Source: CAYJEQ01 sp964370185
Lineage (GTDB): Bacteria > Bacillota > Clostridia > Oscillospirales > Ruminococcaceae
Direction of reading: 5' to 3'
DNA length: 15,298 nucleotides
NCBI GenBank assembly: GCA_964370185.1
Contig: CAYJIJ010000056.1
Span: 1-15,298 of the forward strand
In this document: positions 1 to 6,275 of the stretch, in pieces
How positions within the stretch are numbered: the first letter of the stretch is position 1
Layout: each line of letters begins with the position of its first letter
The notes under the pieces: generated by a model
Told to the model about the DNA's origin: nothing
Databases searched by the model: none
What the model saw: the letters and a program-made list of their open reading frames with translations, nothing else
Translations under genes and position numbers: made by a program

Positions 1-2
1 GC

Positions 3-512
3 TATGAAAGCATAGGCTATGACGAAGCAGGCTTTCACGATATCACAAGCACAGGTGCACCTGTTAGAGACTTTACCGACGCCAATATGAATGAAATAAC
101 GGAGCTTTACTTTGACGACGTGGGCGTATTCTATACAGCTAATATAGGTGACGAAGGCGAAAAATATCTTGGATTTAACATGAATCCAGATTACGAGCTA
201 CTTGCCGAGTACCCAGAAGCAGACATGGAATTTATCAACTTCCCAGGAATGGTGAAATTTAATAGATTTGGCACATTCGAGCTATTTAAACAAGAAAACC
301 AATTTGCATATGCAGTGGTTGATGGCGAAATAGTAACACTTGAAAGCATTGCAAGAAACGGCAAAGTGGTTGACGGTATAGATGCAGGCTACTCACTTGT
401 ACTAAGCATTAAAGACTTCCCAGAAAGCTTTATCCTCTCCGATATGGAGCTTGAGCTCACAGAAGCGGTAGAAGAAACAGAAGAAGCGGTAGACGCAGAA
501 CCAGCAGCATAA
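3..512 (+). CDS. Secreted surface-protein paralogue, C-terminal part (5' end outside window)
   Basis: The frame is open from base 3 to the TAA at 510-512, giving 169 residues; an internal ATG at 87 is not the likely start because the homology continues upstream of it. The segment around LGFNMNPDYELL, then DMEFINFPGMVKFNRFGTFEL, aligns with LGYNTDWDDDLADRHGYANIDFLNF followed by FNRSGDFYIY-type sequence in the two complete paralogues at 975 and 9173. A later stretch, ESFILSDMELELTEA, matches their LITDEELVITEK region. It is therefore the C-terminal domain of a third, more divergent family member. It ends in a Glu/Ala-rich tail (EEAVDAEPAA) and lacks the NPxTGR end of the other two. A terminator follows at once. 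Function is unknown; the family relation is seen, surface location is inferred from the paralogues' signal peptides. Confidence 0.75.
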   Translation, partial: YESIGYDEAGFHDITSTGAPVRDFTDANMNEITELYFDDVGVFYTANIGDEGEKYLGFNMNPDYELLAEYPEADMEFINFPGMVKFNRFGTFELFKQENQFAYAVVDGEIVTLESIARNGKVVDGIDAGYSLVLSIKDFPESFILSDMELELTEAVEETEEAVDAEPAA

Positions 513-522
513 TAACAATAAT

Positions 523-552
523 AAAATCCTCCACCTCGGTGGAGGATTTTTA
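523..552 (+). terminator. Rho-independent terminator of the upstream surface-protein gene
   Basis: A perfect 12-bp stem (523-534 with 539-550) with a CTCG loop lies 11 bases after the stop codon. The A-rich left arm and T-rich right arm make it potentially bidirectional. Confidence 0.85.
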
Positions 553-660
553 AGTGAAGAGTGAAAAATGAAGAGTGAAAAGTTATGGAGTTTCGCCGCC
601 AGCGAAACGGATTTTAAATTGTAGGGGCGAACCTGTGTGTTCGCCCGAGGATTACCACAA
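553..660. repeat. Composite intergenic repeat, copy 1 (families A + B)
   Basis: Family A (553-610) carries GTGAAAA/GAAGAGTGAAAA direct repeats and then a small hairpin (GTTTCGC, CGCCA, GCGAAAC). Family B (618-655) is ATTGTAGGGGCGAAC followed by CTGTGTGTTCGCCC, an inverted repeat of GGGCGAAC with GTTCGCCC. Almost the same pair recurs at 11660-11762, and both copies sit directly after a terminator of a surface-protein gene. No reading frame here is credible. Confidence 0.8.
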
Positions 661-674
661 CCCAAAAGAATGCA

Positions 675-749
675 GTAGGGGTCGATGCCCACACCGACCC
701 GTCCAAGATTTCCTGTGCGTCATGGGTCGATGTGGGCATCAGCCCCTAC
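675..749. repeat. 26-bp imperfect inverted repeat with 23-base loop
   Basis: Arm 675-700 begins GTAGGGG and ends CACCGACCC; arm 724-749 is its reverse complement at 23 of 26 positions. The GTAGGGG edge matches the edge of repeat family B, but the inner sequence differs. The rest of the 513-974 gap (about 750-882) is AT-rich and I see nothing in it apart from the promoter at 883-911. Confidence 0.75.
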
Positions 750-882
750 TACCCCATCACAGGGAAATTTCTATATATTAGTTATTTTTACCACTTTATG
801 TAAAAAACACTCGATTAATAGGAATTTTTGCCCGAAAATAACATTTTGTATACGAAATTTAAACTATTTTGCTAAAAACTAA

Positions 883-911
883 TTGATATTTCTTTTTAAA
901 TGCTATATACT
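883..911 (+). promoter_or_regulatory. Sigma-A-type promoter of the surface-protein gene at 975
   Basis: TTGATA (883-888), a 17-base spacer, then TATACT (906-911). It lies about 60 bases upstream of the ATG at 975, leaving a short AT-rich leader. Confidence 0.7.
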
Positions 912-974
912 GTTAAGTGTAGAAGTTTCGAAAAATTTTTTATATATCTATATAAATTGAAGGGGAAATCCATT

Positions 975-3425
975 ATGAAAAAATTCTTATCGGCAGTACT
1001 CGCAGCATCAATGGTTTTGGCGGCGGCACCTACCGTATACGCCGAAGACTCTATTCCAATGATTGATCCACTGGGCAATGTCTATGTATTGGGGGAGGAT
1101 AATATACTCACCCTCAGCAATGAGCACGAAATACATCATGGTGAGAATTTCTATGTGATGCTTGTTGACCAAGGCACGGGGATGCCAACCGATGTGCGTA
1201 GGGACGACGCTGACGACATGCGTATTTACGCCGATTGGGAAGAGGGCGAAAGCAGGGTAACCGATGATGACATTGTATATAAAAAAGCAAAGGATGTTGA
1301 GGTGGAGTCTACCATTCCGCCTACTTTCAGTGTGAATGTTACGCTGAATGTGGCAAGCACTGCTGTCGTGGTAAATGGAGTTACCAAGGCGGACGGCACT
1401 GGTTGGACACAGGAAGAAATCACCGAAGCAACCGACCCTGAGATATTAGAGCAAGCGGTTGCAAAATACATAAACGAAAACCAAGCGGCATTTGAAAAAT
1501 TGGCACTTGAATCCACCTATGATTTAATCATTGACCCAATACTATATAATGGCAATGTGTATAAAGACGAAGCCGAATTTTTAGCCCAAAACTCATCGGT
1601 TCGCAGAGTGACGGGTGGATATATGTATCCTGCAACAGGCACCCCTGTGCTTTATTTCGACAGTACTGCGGATAAAGACGCTCACTTTAATACCACTGGT
1701 GGATATATCGCTGCTAATAACACCGATAAAATATTGTTTAAACTAAGAGATACATACTATACAAGCAGAACTGCCGCAGAAGAGGCATTAGTGGATATAC
1801 TTCTTGCGGAAAATACTGTAAGTCAGATTACTAATACAACAACAGGTAGGGTGCTTGATGGTGTATTCCACCCTGGATATACCGAAGCTCCACAAAAAGG
1901 GCATTTTTACGACAGTGTAAATAATGAAATAAGCTTTGTTCGTGAAGAGAGTGAAGTAGGACCTACAAATATAGCGAGTGTAGATGTATTTACATTTGAT
2001 GAGCTGGTACATGCAACAAAAATATATGCGGAAAATGATTATATAAACAGCGCCGATTCCACAAAAATAATAGTGGATGGTTCAGGCACAATACCTTCTG
2101 CACCACTCAATGTACTTGTAGATAATCCCGCAGTAACCTCTGGTTTCTTTGTGAGATATAATGATACACAATCCGGCGGACTCGGCATCTATTATGGCTA
2201 TTACACAGATGCGAATGCACTTGATATAGCCAGCGAATACACATATGTAGCAGCAGGCAATAACACAAATATTTATAGCTCAATTAGTGGTTCGTATATA
2301 GTGGGCACAGGAACACATTCAACCCCTATATTGAATTCATATTACAGCAACGGCGAAACAAAGACCTATTATCTAAACGATGACGCATTGGTTGCGACTT
2401 ATGAAAATGGAAATAATTTAATAACTACCGAAGCCACAGGATATTATAAGCTGTCGGCGGATAGCTCAACAGTAACTGAATACATCACAAGTTTCGACTC
2501 TATGTATGCAAATGCGAGTATATTCTATACCGATGTACTCGAAGCCGAAGCTCAAATCCCTGCAAACAGAGTAATAGACATCAGTGCAAACAATGATGAT
2601 ACATGGAGGGTTAAGGGTGGATTTGCGCAAGTTTCTCCAACAGATCTTGCCAACACTATCTCAGCAACTGAAAATGCTATAACAAGAATAGGTATCTCCA
2701 CAGGCACACAGCTCCCCTCAGCATTTGTTACAGGGCTTGCAACTCTAACGGGCGAAGATTACTACTACTTTGCGGAATTTGAAACGAGAACCTACATGGG
2801 CGAGAATGAGTACGATGTAGTTGGATTTGTGTCGGTTGGTAGGAGCAGGAGCGATGCGGAGGACAGAGGCACCACCTCAGTGTTTATGACACTCACCGCG
2901 GGCGAATATGAAGACGGCGAACCGCAGGGTGGCGACATTCATATAGAAGGCGAATACGATGCGGTAGTTGAGTTTGAAGAAGATATCGGAGAAGTGTATA
3001 TCACATGGGGTCGTGATGCGATGTTCGTTGTAGATATAGGCAACCAAAACGACTTAAACTTAGGATATAATACCGACTGGGACGACGACCTTGCAGACCG
3101 TCATGGCTATGCAAATATAGATTTCTTAAACTTTGTGGCACAGCCAAGATTTAATAGAAGCGGAGATTTCTATATCTATGCCGACGAAGATGCTTTCATC
3201 TATGAAGTGGATGAAGATGGCTATATAGAGCATATAGACAAAGCCGAATGGGACAGCGAAGAAGAAGCATGGACATTCAGAACTAACACACTTGCAAGCT
3301 ATCTAATTACTGATGAAGAGCTTGTAATCACCGAAAAGGACGGCACCATACTCGAGCCTGAAACGGACGATGTGGAAACAGCCACACCAACAGTCGGAAA
3401 ACCAAACCCAGGCACAGGAAGATAA
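975..3425 (+). CDS. Large secreted surface protein, 816 aa, paralogue of 9173-11629
   Basis: I do not recognise a named family. The ATG at 975 was chosen over the ATG at 900: it follows a GAAGGGGAAA ribosome site (959-968) and begins a clear signal peptide (MKKFLSAVLAASM, cleavage after about VYA), while 900 lies inside the promoter. Residues about 25-160 match the paralogue closely (IDPLGNVYVLGEDN, HGENFYVMLVD, RIYADWEEGE). The core (about 160-590) is divergent and holds degenerate YY-x(5)-A motifs near residues 195, 225, 260, 406 and 464. Residues about 595-785 form a conserved acidic domain (DYYYFAEFET, MTLTAGEYEDG, HGYANIDFLNF). The protein ends PNPGTGR, like a sortase-type motif without the hydrophobic tail. 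It is probably exported and surface-associated or released; function unknown. Confidence 0.8.
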   Translation: MKKFLSAVLAASMVLAAAPTVYAEDSIPMIDPLGNVYVLGEDNILTLSNEHEIHHGENFYVMLVDQGTGMPTDVRRDDADDMRIYADWEEGESRVTDDDIVYKKAKDVEVESTIPPTFSVNVTLNVASTAVVVNGVTKADGTGWTQEEITEATDPEILEQAVAKYINENQAAFEKLALESTYDLIIDPILYNGNVYKDEAEFLAQNSSVRRVTGGYMYPATGTPVLYFDSTADKDAHFNTTGGYIAANNTDKILFKLRDTYYTSRTAAEEALVDILLAENTVSQITNTTTGRVLDGVFHPGYTEAPQKGHFYDSVNNEISFVREESEVGPTNIASVDVFTFDELVHATKIYAENDYINSADSTKIIVDGSGTIPSAPLNVLVDNPAVTSGFFVRYNDTQSGGLGIYYGYYTDANALDIASEYTYVAAGNNTNIYSSISGSYIVGTGTHSTPILNSYYSNGETKTYYLNDDALVATYENGNNLITTEATGYYKLSADSSTVTEYITSFDSMYANASIFYTDVLEAEAQIPANRVIDISANNDDTWRVKGGFAQVSPTDLANTISATENAITRIGISTGTQLPSAFVTGLATLTGEDYYYFAEFETRTYMGENEYDVVGFVSVGRSRSDAEDRGTTSVFMTLTAGEYEDGEPQGGDIHIEGEYDAVVEFEEDIGEVYITWGRDAMFVVDIGNQNDLNLGYNTDWDDDLADRHGYANIDFLNFVAQPRFNRSGDFYIYADEDAFIYEVDEDGYIEHIDKAEWDSEEEAWTFRTNTLASYLITDEELVITEKDGTILEPETDDVETATPTVGKPNPGTGR

Positions 3426-3471
3426 TATTAAAAGCCACCGCTTTTGATATTACCCCAATGAATTAGATTTG

Positions 3472-3505
3472 ATAGTGTAGCAACTTTAGTTGCTACACTA
3501 TTTTT
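3472..3505 (+). terminator. Rho-independent terminator after the surface-protein gene
   Basis: A perfect 13-bp stem (3472-3484 with 3489-3501), TTTA loop, then TTTTT. It lies 47 bases after the stop codon. Confidence 0.85.
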
Positions 3506-3694
3506 ATGCGGATAACTACTTTTGCGTGGGAGGGATAGGCATAAAATAACTAAAGTCCTCTTCCACTATTTTTTGATATACTTAAAATATTTTTTAGCTT
3601 TGACTTTAGGACTGCGGTAATTGCAGTGTGGGGACTAACTTGGCAGTAGTGATGGTTTTTGCAATTTTATTCATAAAAACATTATATTTATGAA
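3506..3694. other. Gap between terminator and next promoter; no gene seen
   Basis: No credible reading frame. CTAAAGTC (about 3550-3557) has its complement GACTTTAG about 45 bases later, and ACTGC/GCAGT forms a small hairpin near 3610-3626. These could be part of a leader or small RNA, but no promoter or terminator frames them. Confidence 0.4.
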
Positions 3695-3723
3695 TTGACA
3701 GCAGGGGGAAAAGGGAGTATAAT
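3695..3723 (+). promoter_or_regulatory. Perfect consensus sigma-A promoter of the DUF2798-like gene
   Basis: TTGACA (3695-3700), exactly 17 bases, TATAAT (3718-3723). Both hexamers and the spacing match the consensus fully. The ATG at 3753 follows within 30 bases. Confidence 0.85.
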
Positions 3724-3752
3724 GCACACTATAAAAGAAGGAGAGAAAATAT

Positions 3753-3965
3753 ATGCAGAAATTTATAATAAGCTTAACATCTTCGGTTATAATGGCATTT
3801 ATAATGTCGCTAATTATGACAATCATAATGTTTGGTATCTTTGACGGACTGCTTGCACTTTGGATGAAAAACTGGCTGATGGCATGGGTGATTGTATTCC
3901 CACTATCCTACATAGTACCGCCGACAGTGGCAAAATTCTTTCACAAACATGTATTTAAATCATAA
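3753..3965 (+). CDS. Small two-helix membrane protein, DUF2798-like, 70 aa
   Basis: The start follows an AAGAAGGAGAG ribosome site at a good distance. The protein is strongly hydrophobic with two membrane segments, residues about 7-32 (SSVIMAFIMSLIMTIIMFGI) and about 42-62 (LMAWVIVFPLSYIVPPTV), then a basic end (KFFHKHVFKS). The run of Met-Ser/Thr in helix 1, the W-x(3)-W-L-x-A-W link and the FP-x(4)-VPP motif are what I associate with DUF2798 proteins, which are usually 70-80 aa and have no known function. It stands alone between its own promoter and a long hairpin. Family assignment is by eye; a generic two-helix membrane peptide is the alternative. Confidence 0.75.
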   Translation: MQKFIISLTSSVIMAFIMSLIMTIIMFGIFDGLLALWMKNWLMAWVIVFPLSYIVPPTVAKFFHKHVFKS

Positions 3966-3976
3966 TATCCTTAAAT

Positions 3977-4019
3977 TATATGCCATTAGCACCGCCGTTG
4001 GCGGTGCTAATGGCATATA
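3977..4019 (+). terminator. 20-bp perfect hairpin after the DUF2798-like gene, no U-tract
   Basis: The arms 3977-3996 and 4000-4019 are perfect complements around a GTT triloop. There is no run of T on either side, so it may protect or process the 3' end of the mRNA rather than terminate. A normal terminator lies about 45 bases further on. Confidence 0.6.
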
Positions 4020-4064
4020 TAGATTAATTGAAGCCTGATAGATGGCAAGCTTTGCCTGCAATAT

Positions 4065-4090
4065 AAAAACCTCCCAGTCGGGAGGTTTTT
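4065..4090. terminator. Bidirectional terminator, left border of the fold-back element
   Basis: A perfect 11-bp stem (4065-4075 with 4080-4090), AGTC loop, five A before and five T after, so it can act on both strands. The same hairpin recurs at 4267-4294. Confidence 0.85.
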
Positions 4091-4266
4091 AGACTTAAGA
4101 GAAAAGCGAAACCGCAAAAATTCGAAGAATTTTTGCTTACTGTGTCGCATAAAACTTTCAAATTTCCCTCATATACCTTTGTATTATTCGCTTATTTAAA
4201 AGTTTAGCTCCTTGTATTTCATCTTTTCTCATAAGTCTAATAGATTGCGGACTAAAGCTGCAACCT
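4091..4266. other. Fold-back non-coding segment between twin terminators
   Basis: An outer inverted repeat (4090-4106 with 4223-4239, 16 of 17 matching) encloses a perfect 10-bp hairpin with a GAA loop (4114-4123 with 4127-4136). On the minus strand 4232-4158 is a 24-codon frame, MRKDEIQGAKLL then NKRIIQRYMREI, also open upstream of its ATG. It has no obvious ribosome site and may be a relic of a longer gene. It could be a small RNA gene, a miniature mobile element or gene debris. Confidence 0.5.
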
Positions 4267-4294
4267 AAAAAACCTCCCAGTCGGGAGGTTTTTT
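4267..4294. terminator. Bidirectional terminator, right border of the fold-back element
   Basis: A perfect 12-bp stem (4267-4278 with 4283-4294), AGTC loop and six T at the end. The GC core and loop are identical to the hairpin at 4065-4090. It should insulate the hydrogenase operon from upstream transcription. Confidence 0.85.
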
Positions 4295-4387
4295 AGCGGT
4301 TTGTTTATAACATAGAGTAAGAGCTTATGCATTCTGACTAAATATTTGACTACAATGCGTTTTTATAATCCCAAACAAATGAAAATA

Positions 4388-4396
4388 TGGTATGAT
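4388..4396 (+). promoter_or_regulatory. Possible extended -10 promoter element of the hydrogenase operon
   Basis: TGG directly before TATGAT forms an extended -10, about 97 bases before the hydC start. No good -35 lies at 16-18 bases. A TTGACT (4346-4351) and a TATAAT (4364-4369) upstream are only 12 bases apart, too close for a normal promoter. The 4295-4492 leader shows nothing else firm. Confidence 0.35.
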
Positions 4397-4492
4397 TTAT
4401 TTAATATTACATATATTTCTATACGAGGAAAACGAGCCAAGAAACCCATCATAAAACCTACAAACATCTCAAATCGAAAGGAGCAGTCAAAT

Positions 4493-5005
4493 TTGGAAAA
4501 CAGAACAAATCTAAAGGAAGTCTGTCTCACAAAAGAGCAGGCAGAGGAAATTCGCCGTATAGCGAGCGATTATCAAAAAAATCCCCATCAGCTGATGGAA
4601 ATACTCTTTAGTATTCAGGATATTTGCTCGAATACCATTCCAAGGGAAGCAGCAGTCATTTTTAGCGAAGAAACAGGTATTCCAGTGGCAAAAATTTATT
4701 CCTACATAAGCTTTTATTCGATGTTTTCCGCCGAGCAAAGGGGAAAATATGTGGTTAGAATGTGCAAAAGTGCGCCCTGCCATGTCTGTGGGGCGGTGGC
4801 TGTTATGGAAGCCATTAGCAAAACACTCGGAATTAATCCAGGCGAAACCACAGCGGACGGAAAATTCACCTTAGAATACTGCCAGTGCTTAGGGCTATGT
4901 GAGGCTGCTCCTGCGATAATGGTAAACGATAAAGTGTATAAAGACCTCACCCCGGGTAGGGCGATGTCGCTGATGGAAGACTATCAGAGGGGGGAGGTGC
5001 GCTGA
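4493..5005 (+). CDS. hydC: NuoE-like [2Fe-2S] subunit of a trimeric [FeFe]-hydrogenase (HydC), 170 aa
   Basis: This is the thioredoxin-fold [2Fe-2S] subunit that passes electrons between the NuoF-like flavin subunit and the hydrogenase in soluble HydABC complexes. The start is TTG at 4493, nine bases after AAAGGAG; a longer frame from 4346 would run through AT-rich leader with no homology. The residues 13-75 fit the usual N-terminal helical region (PREAAVIFSEETGIP, YSYISFYSMF). Cluster ligands are C91 and C96 (CKSAPC) and C132 and C136 (CLGLC), the spacing standard for NuoE/HydC. The length is normal (about 160 aa). It is first of three genes; hydB starts one base after its stop. The family and role are well established; the gene name rests on context. 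Confidence 0.93.
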   Translation: MENRTNLKEVCLTKEQAEEIRRIASDYQKNPHQLMEILFSIQDICSNTIPREAAVIFSEETGIPVAKIYSYISFYSMFSAEQRGKYVVRMCKSAPCHVCGAVAVMEAISKTLGINPGETTADGKFTLEYCQCLGLCEAAPAIMVNDKVYKDLTPGRAMSLMEDYQRGEVR

Positions 5006-5006
5006 T

Positions 5007-6275
5007 ATGAGTAAGAAGTTGCAAGAAGTGAGAGTAGTGCTTAGAAATATCGGCAAGATAGACCCACTTAGCGCCACCGAATATATCAGTGTTGGCGGTT
5101 ATGCTTCGCTAAAAAAAGCGCTTTCGATGAAGCCCAGTGAAATAATAGATGTTATAACTGCCTCAAAGCTTAGAGGGCGTGGGGGCGCAGGCTTTCCCAC
5201 GGGCAGAAAATGGTCGTTTGTGGCGGATAGTTTAAGCTCACAAAAATATGTAATCTGCAACGCCGACGAGGGGGAACCCGGCACGAATAAGGACAGAGTA
5301 GTGCTAAGCGGCGATCCACACAGCGTGTTTGAAGGCATGGCGATAGCGGCGAGAGCGGTGGGAGCCGATAAAGGCTTTCTCTATCTGCGCTATGAATACC
5401 CCGATTTATTTGCAAAGCTCAGAGAAGCTATCGAAAACGCAAAAAAAGCGGGGGCACTCGGTGAAAACATTTTTGGAAGCGATTTCTCCTTTGATATCAC
5501 GGTAGTTTCAGGGGGTGGCGCGTATGTCTGTGGGGAGGAAACAGCGCTTATAGAGTCGATTGAGGGCAAGAGGGGCGAGCCGAGATTTAAGCCACCCTAC
5601 CCAGGAATAAAAGGGCTTTATGGCAAGCCGACTGTGGTAAATAATGTTGAAACCCTTGCGAATATTGCGGTAATTTTAGAAAAGGGTGCTAATTGGTTTA
5701 CCTCACTCGGTGCTGAGAACTGCGCTGGGACAAAAGTATTCACTCTATGTGGAAACATCGCCGAAAAAGGCGTATTCGAATACCCAATGGGGACTAATTT
5801 AACCGATATATTTAATGCCCACGGCGGAGTAAAGGACGGAAAAGACCTCCTTGGGTTTATGCTTGGAGGACAGTCGGGCAACCTGCTTTCCCCAGATAAA
5901 ATGGACTTGCCAATGGATATAGATAGCTGTAATGCGGCGGAATCAGTCCTTGGCACGGGCACAATAATGGTAATGGACGATTTCTGCGACATCCTCGATA
6001 TAGTTGAGAATATAATGTCCTTCTTCATACATGAAAGCTGTGGAAAATGCACCCCATGCCGTGAGGGCAATATCCGCATCTATGAGATTATACAAAGGAT
6101 TAGAGCGGGTGGGGGAAGCATGGAGGACATGGACTTACTCGAAGATTTAGCGGCGACTATGAATGTGGCAAGCCTTTGTGGCTTGGGGCAGAATTCCTCC
6201 GTTGCGGTAATAACCAGCCTGCACAATTTCAGACATGTCTATCTAAAGGCTATCGAAAGGGGGCACAGGGCATGA
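5007..6275 (+). CDS. hydB: NuoF-like flavin subunit of the [FeFe]-hydrogenase (HydB), short form, 422 aa
   Basis: This subunit binds FMN and oxidises or reduces NAD(P)H. It starts one base after hydC, behind GGGGGAGGTG. Visible motifs are GRGGAGFPTGRKW (57-69, FMN/NADH site), CNADEGEPGT (84-93), GGGAYVCGEETALIESIEG, the PPYPGIKGLYGKPTVVNNVE stretch, and the C-terminal [4Fe-4S] site C345, C348, C351 (SCGKCTPCREG) with C391 (LCGLGQ). Classical bifurcating HydB is near 600 aa and adds an N-terminal [2Fe-2S] domain and a C-terminal two-[4Fe-4S] ferredoxin domain; both are absent here, and no frameshifted remnants are seen in the tight junctions with its neighbours. The length matches complex I NuoF. 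It overlaps hydA by four bases (ATGA). Confidence 0.93.
   Translation: MSKKLQEVRVVLRNIGKIDPLSATEYISVGGYASLKKALSMKPSEIIDVITASKLRGRGGAGFPTGRKWSFVADSLSSQKYVICNADEGEPGTNKDRVVLSGDPHSVFEGMAIAARAVGADKGFLYLRYEYPDLFAKLREAIENAKKAGALGENIFGSDFSFDITVVSGGGAYVCGEETALIESIEGKRGEPRFKPPYPGIKGLYGKPTVVNNVETLANIAVILEKGANWFTSLGAENCAGTKVFTLCGNIAEKGVFEYPMGTNLTDIFNAHGGVKDGKDLLGFMLGGQSGNLLSPDKMDLPMDIDSCNAAESVLGTGTIMVMDDFCDILDIVENIMSFFIHESCGKCTPCREGNIRIYEIIQRIRAGGGSMEDMDLLEDLAATMNVASLCGLGQNSSVAVITSLHNFRHVYLKAIERGHRA

Noticed and set aside
553..590. Short GAAGAGTGAAAA repeats as a possible CRISPR array
   Set aside because: The units are 7-12 bases with no spacers of even length; they belong to a dispersed repeat.
575..781. 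68-codon + strand frame
   Set aside because: It is made of intergenic repeats A and B and the 675-749 inverted repeat, and has no ribosome site.
4303..4318. Rex (NADH-sensing) operator before hydC
   Set aside because: TTTGTTTATAACATA only vaguely resembles TTGTTAA-N4-TTAACAA, and it lies too far from any good promoter.
4346..4492. N-terminal extension of HydC from an upstream TTG
   Set aside because: The added 49 residues have no similarity to NuoE proteins and the ribosome site sits before the TTG at 4493.
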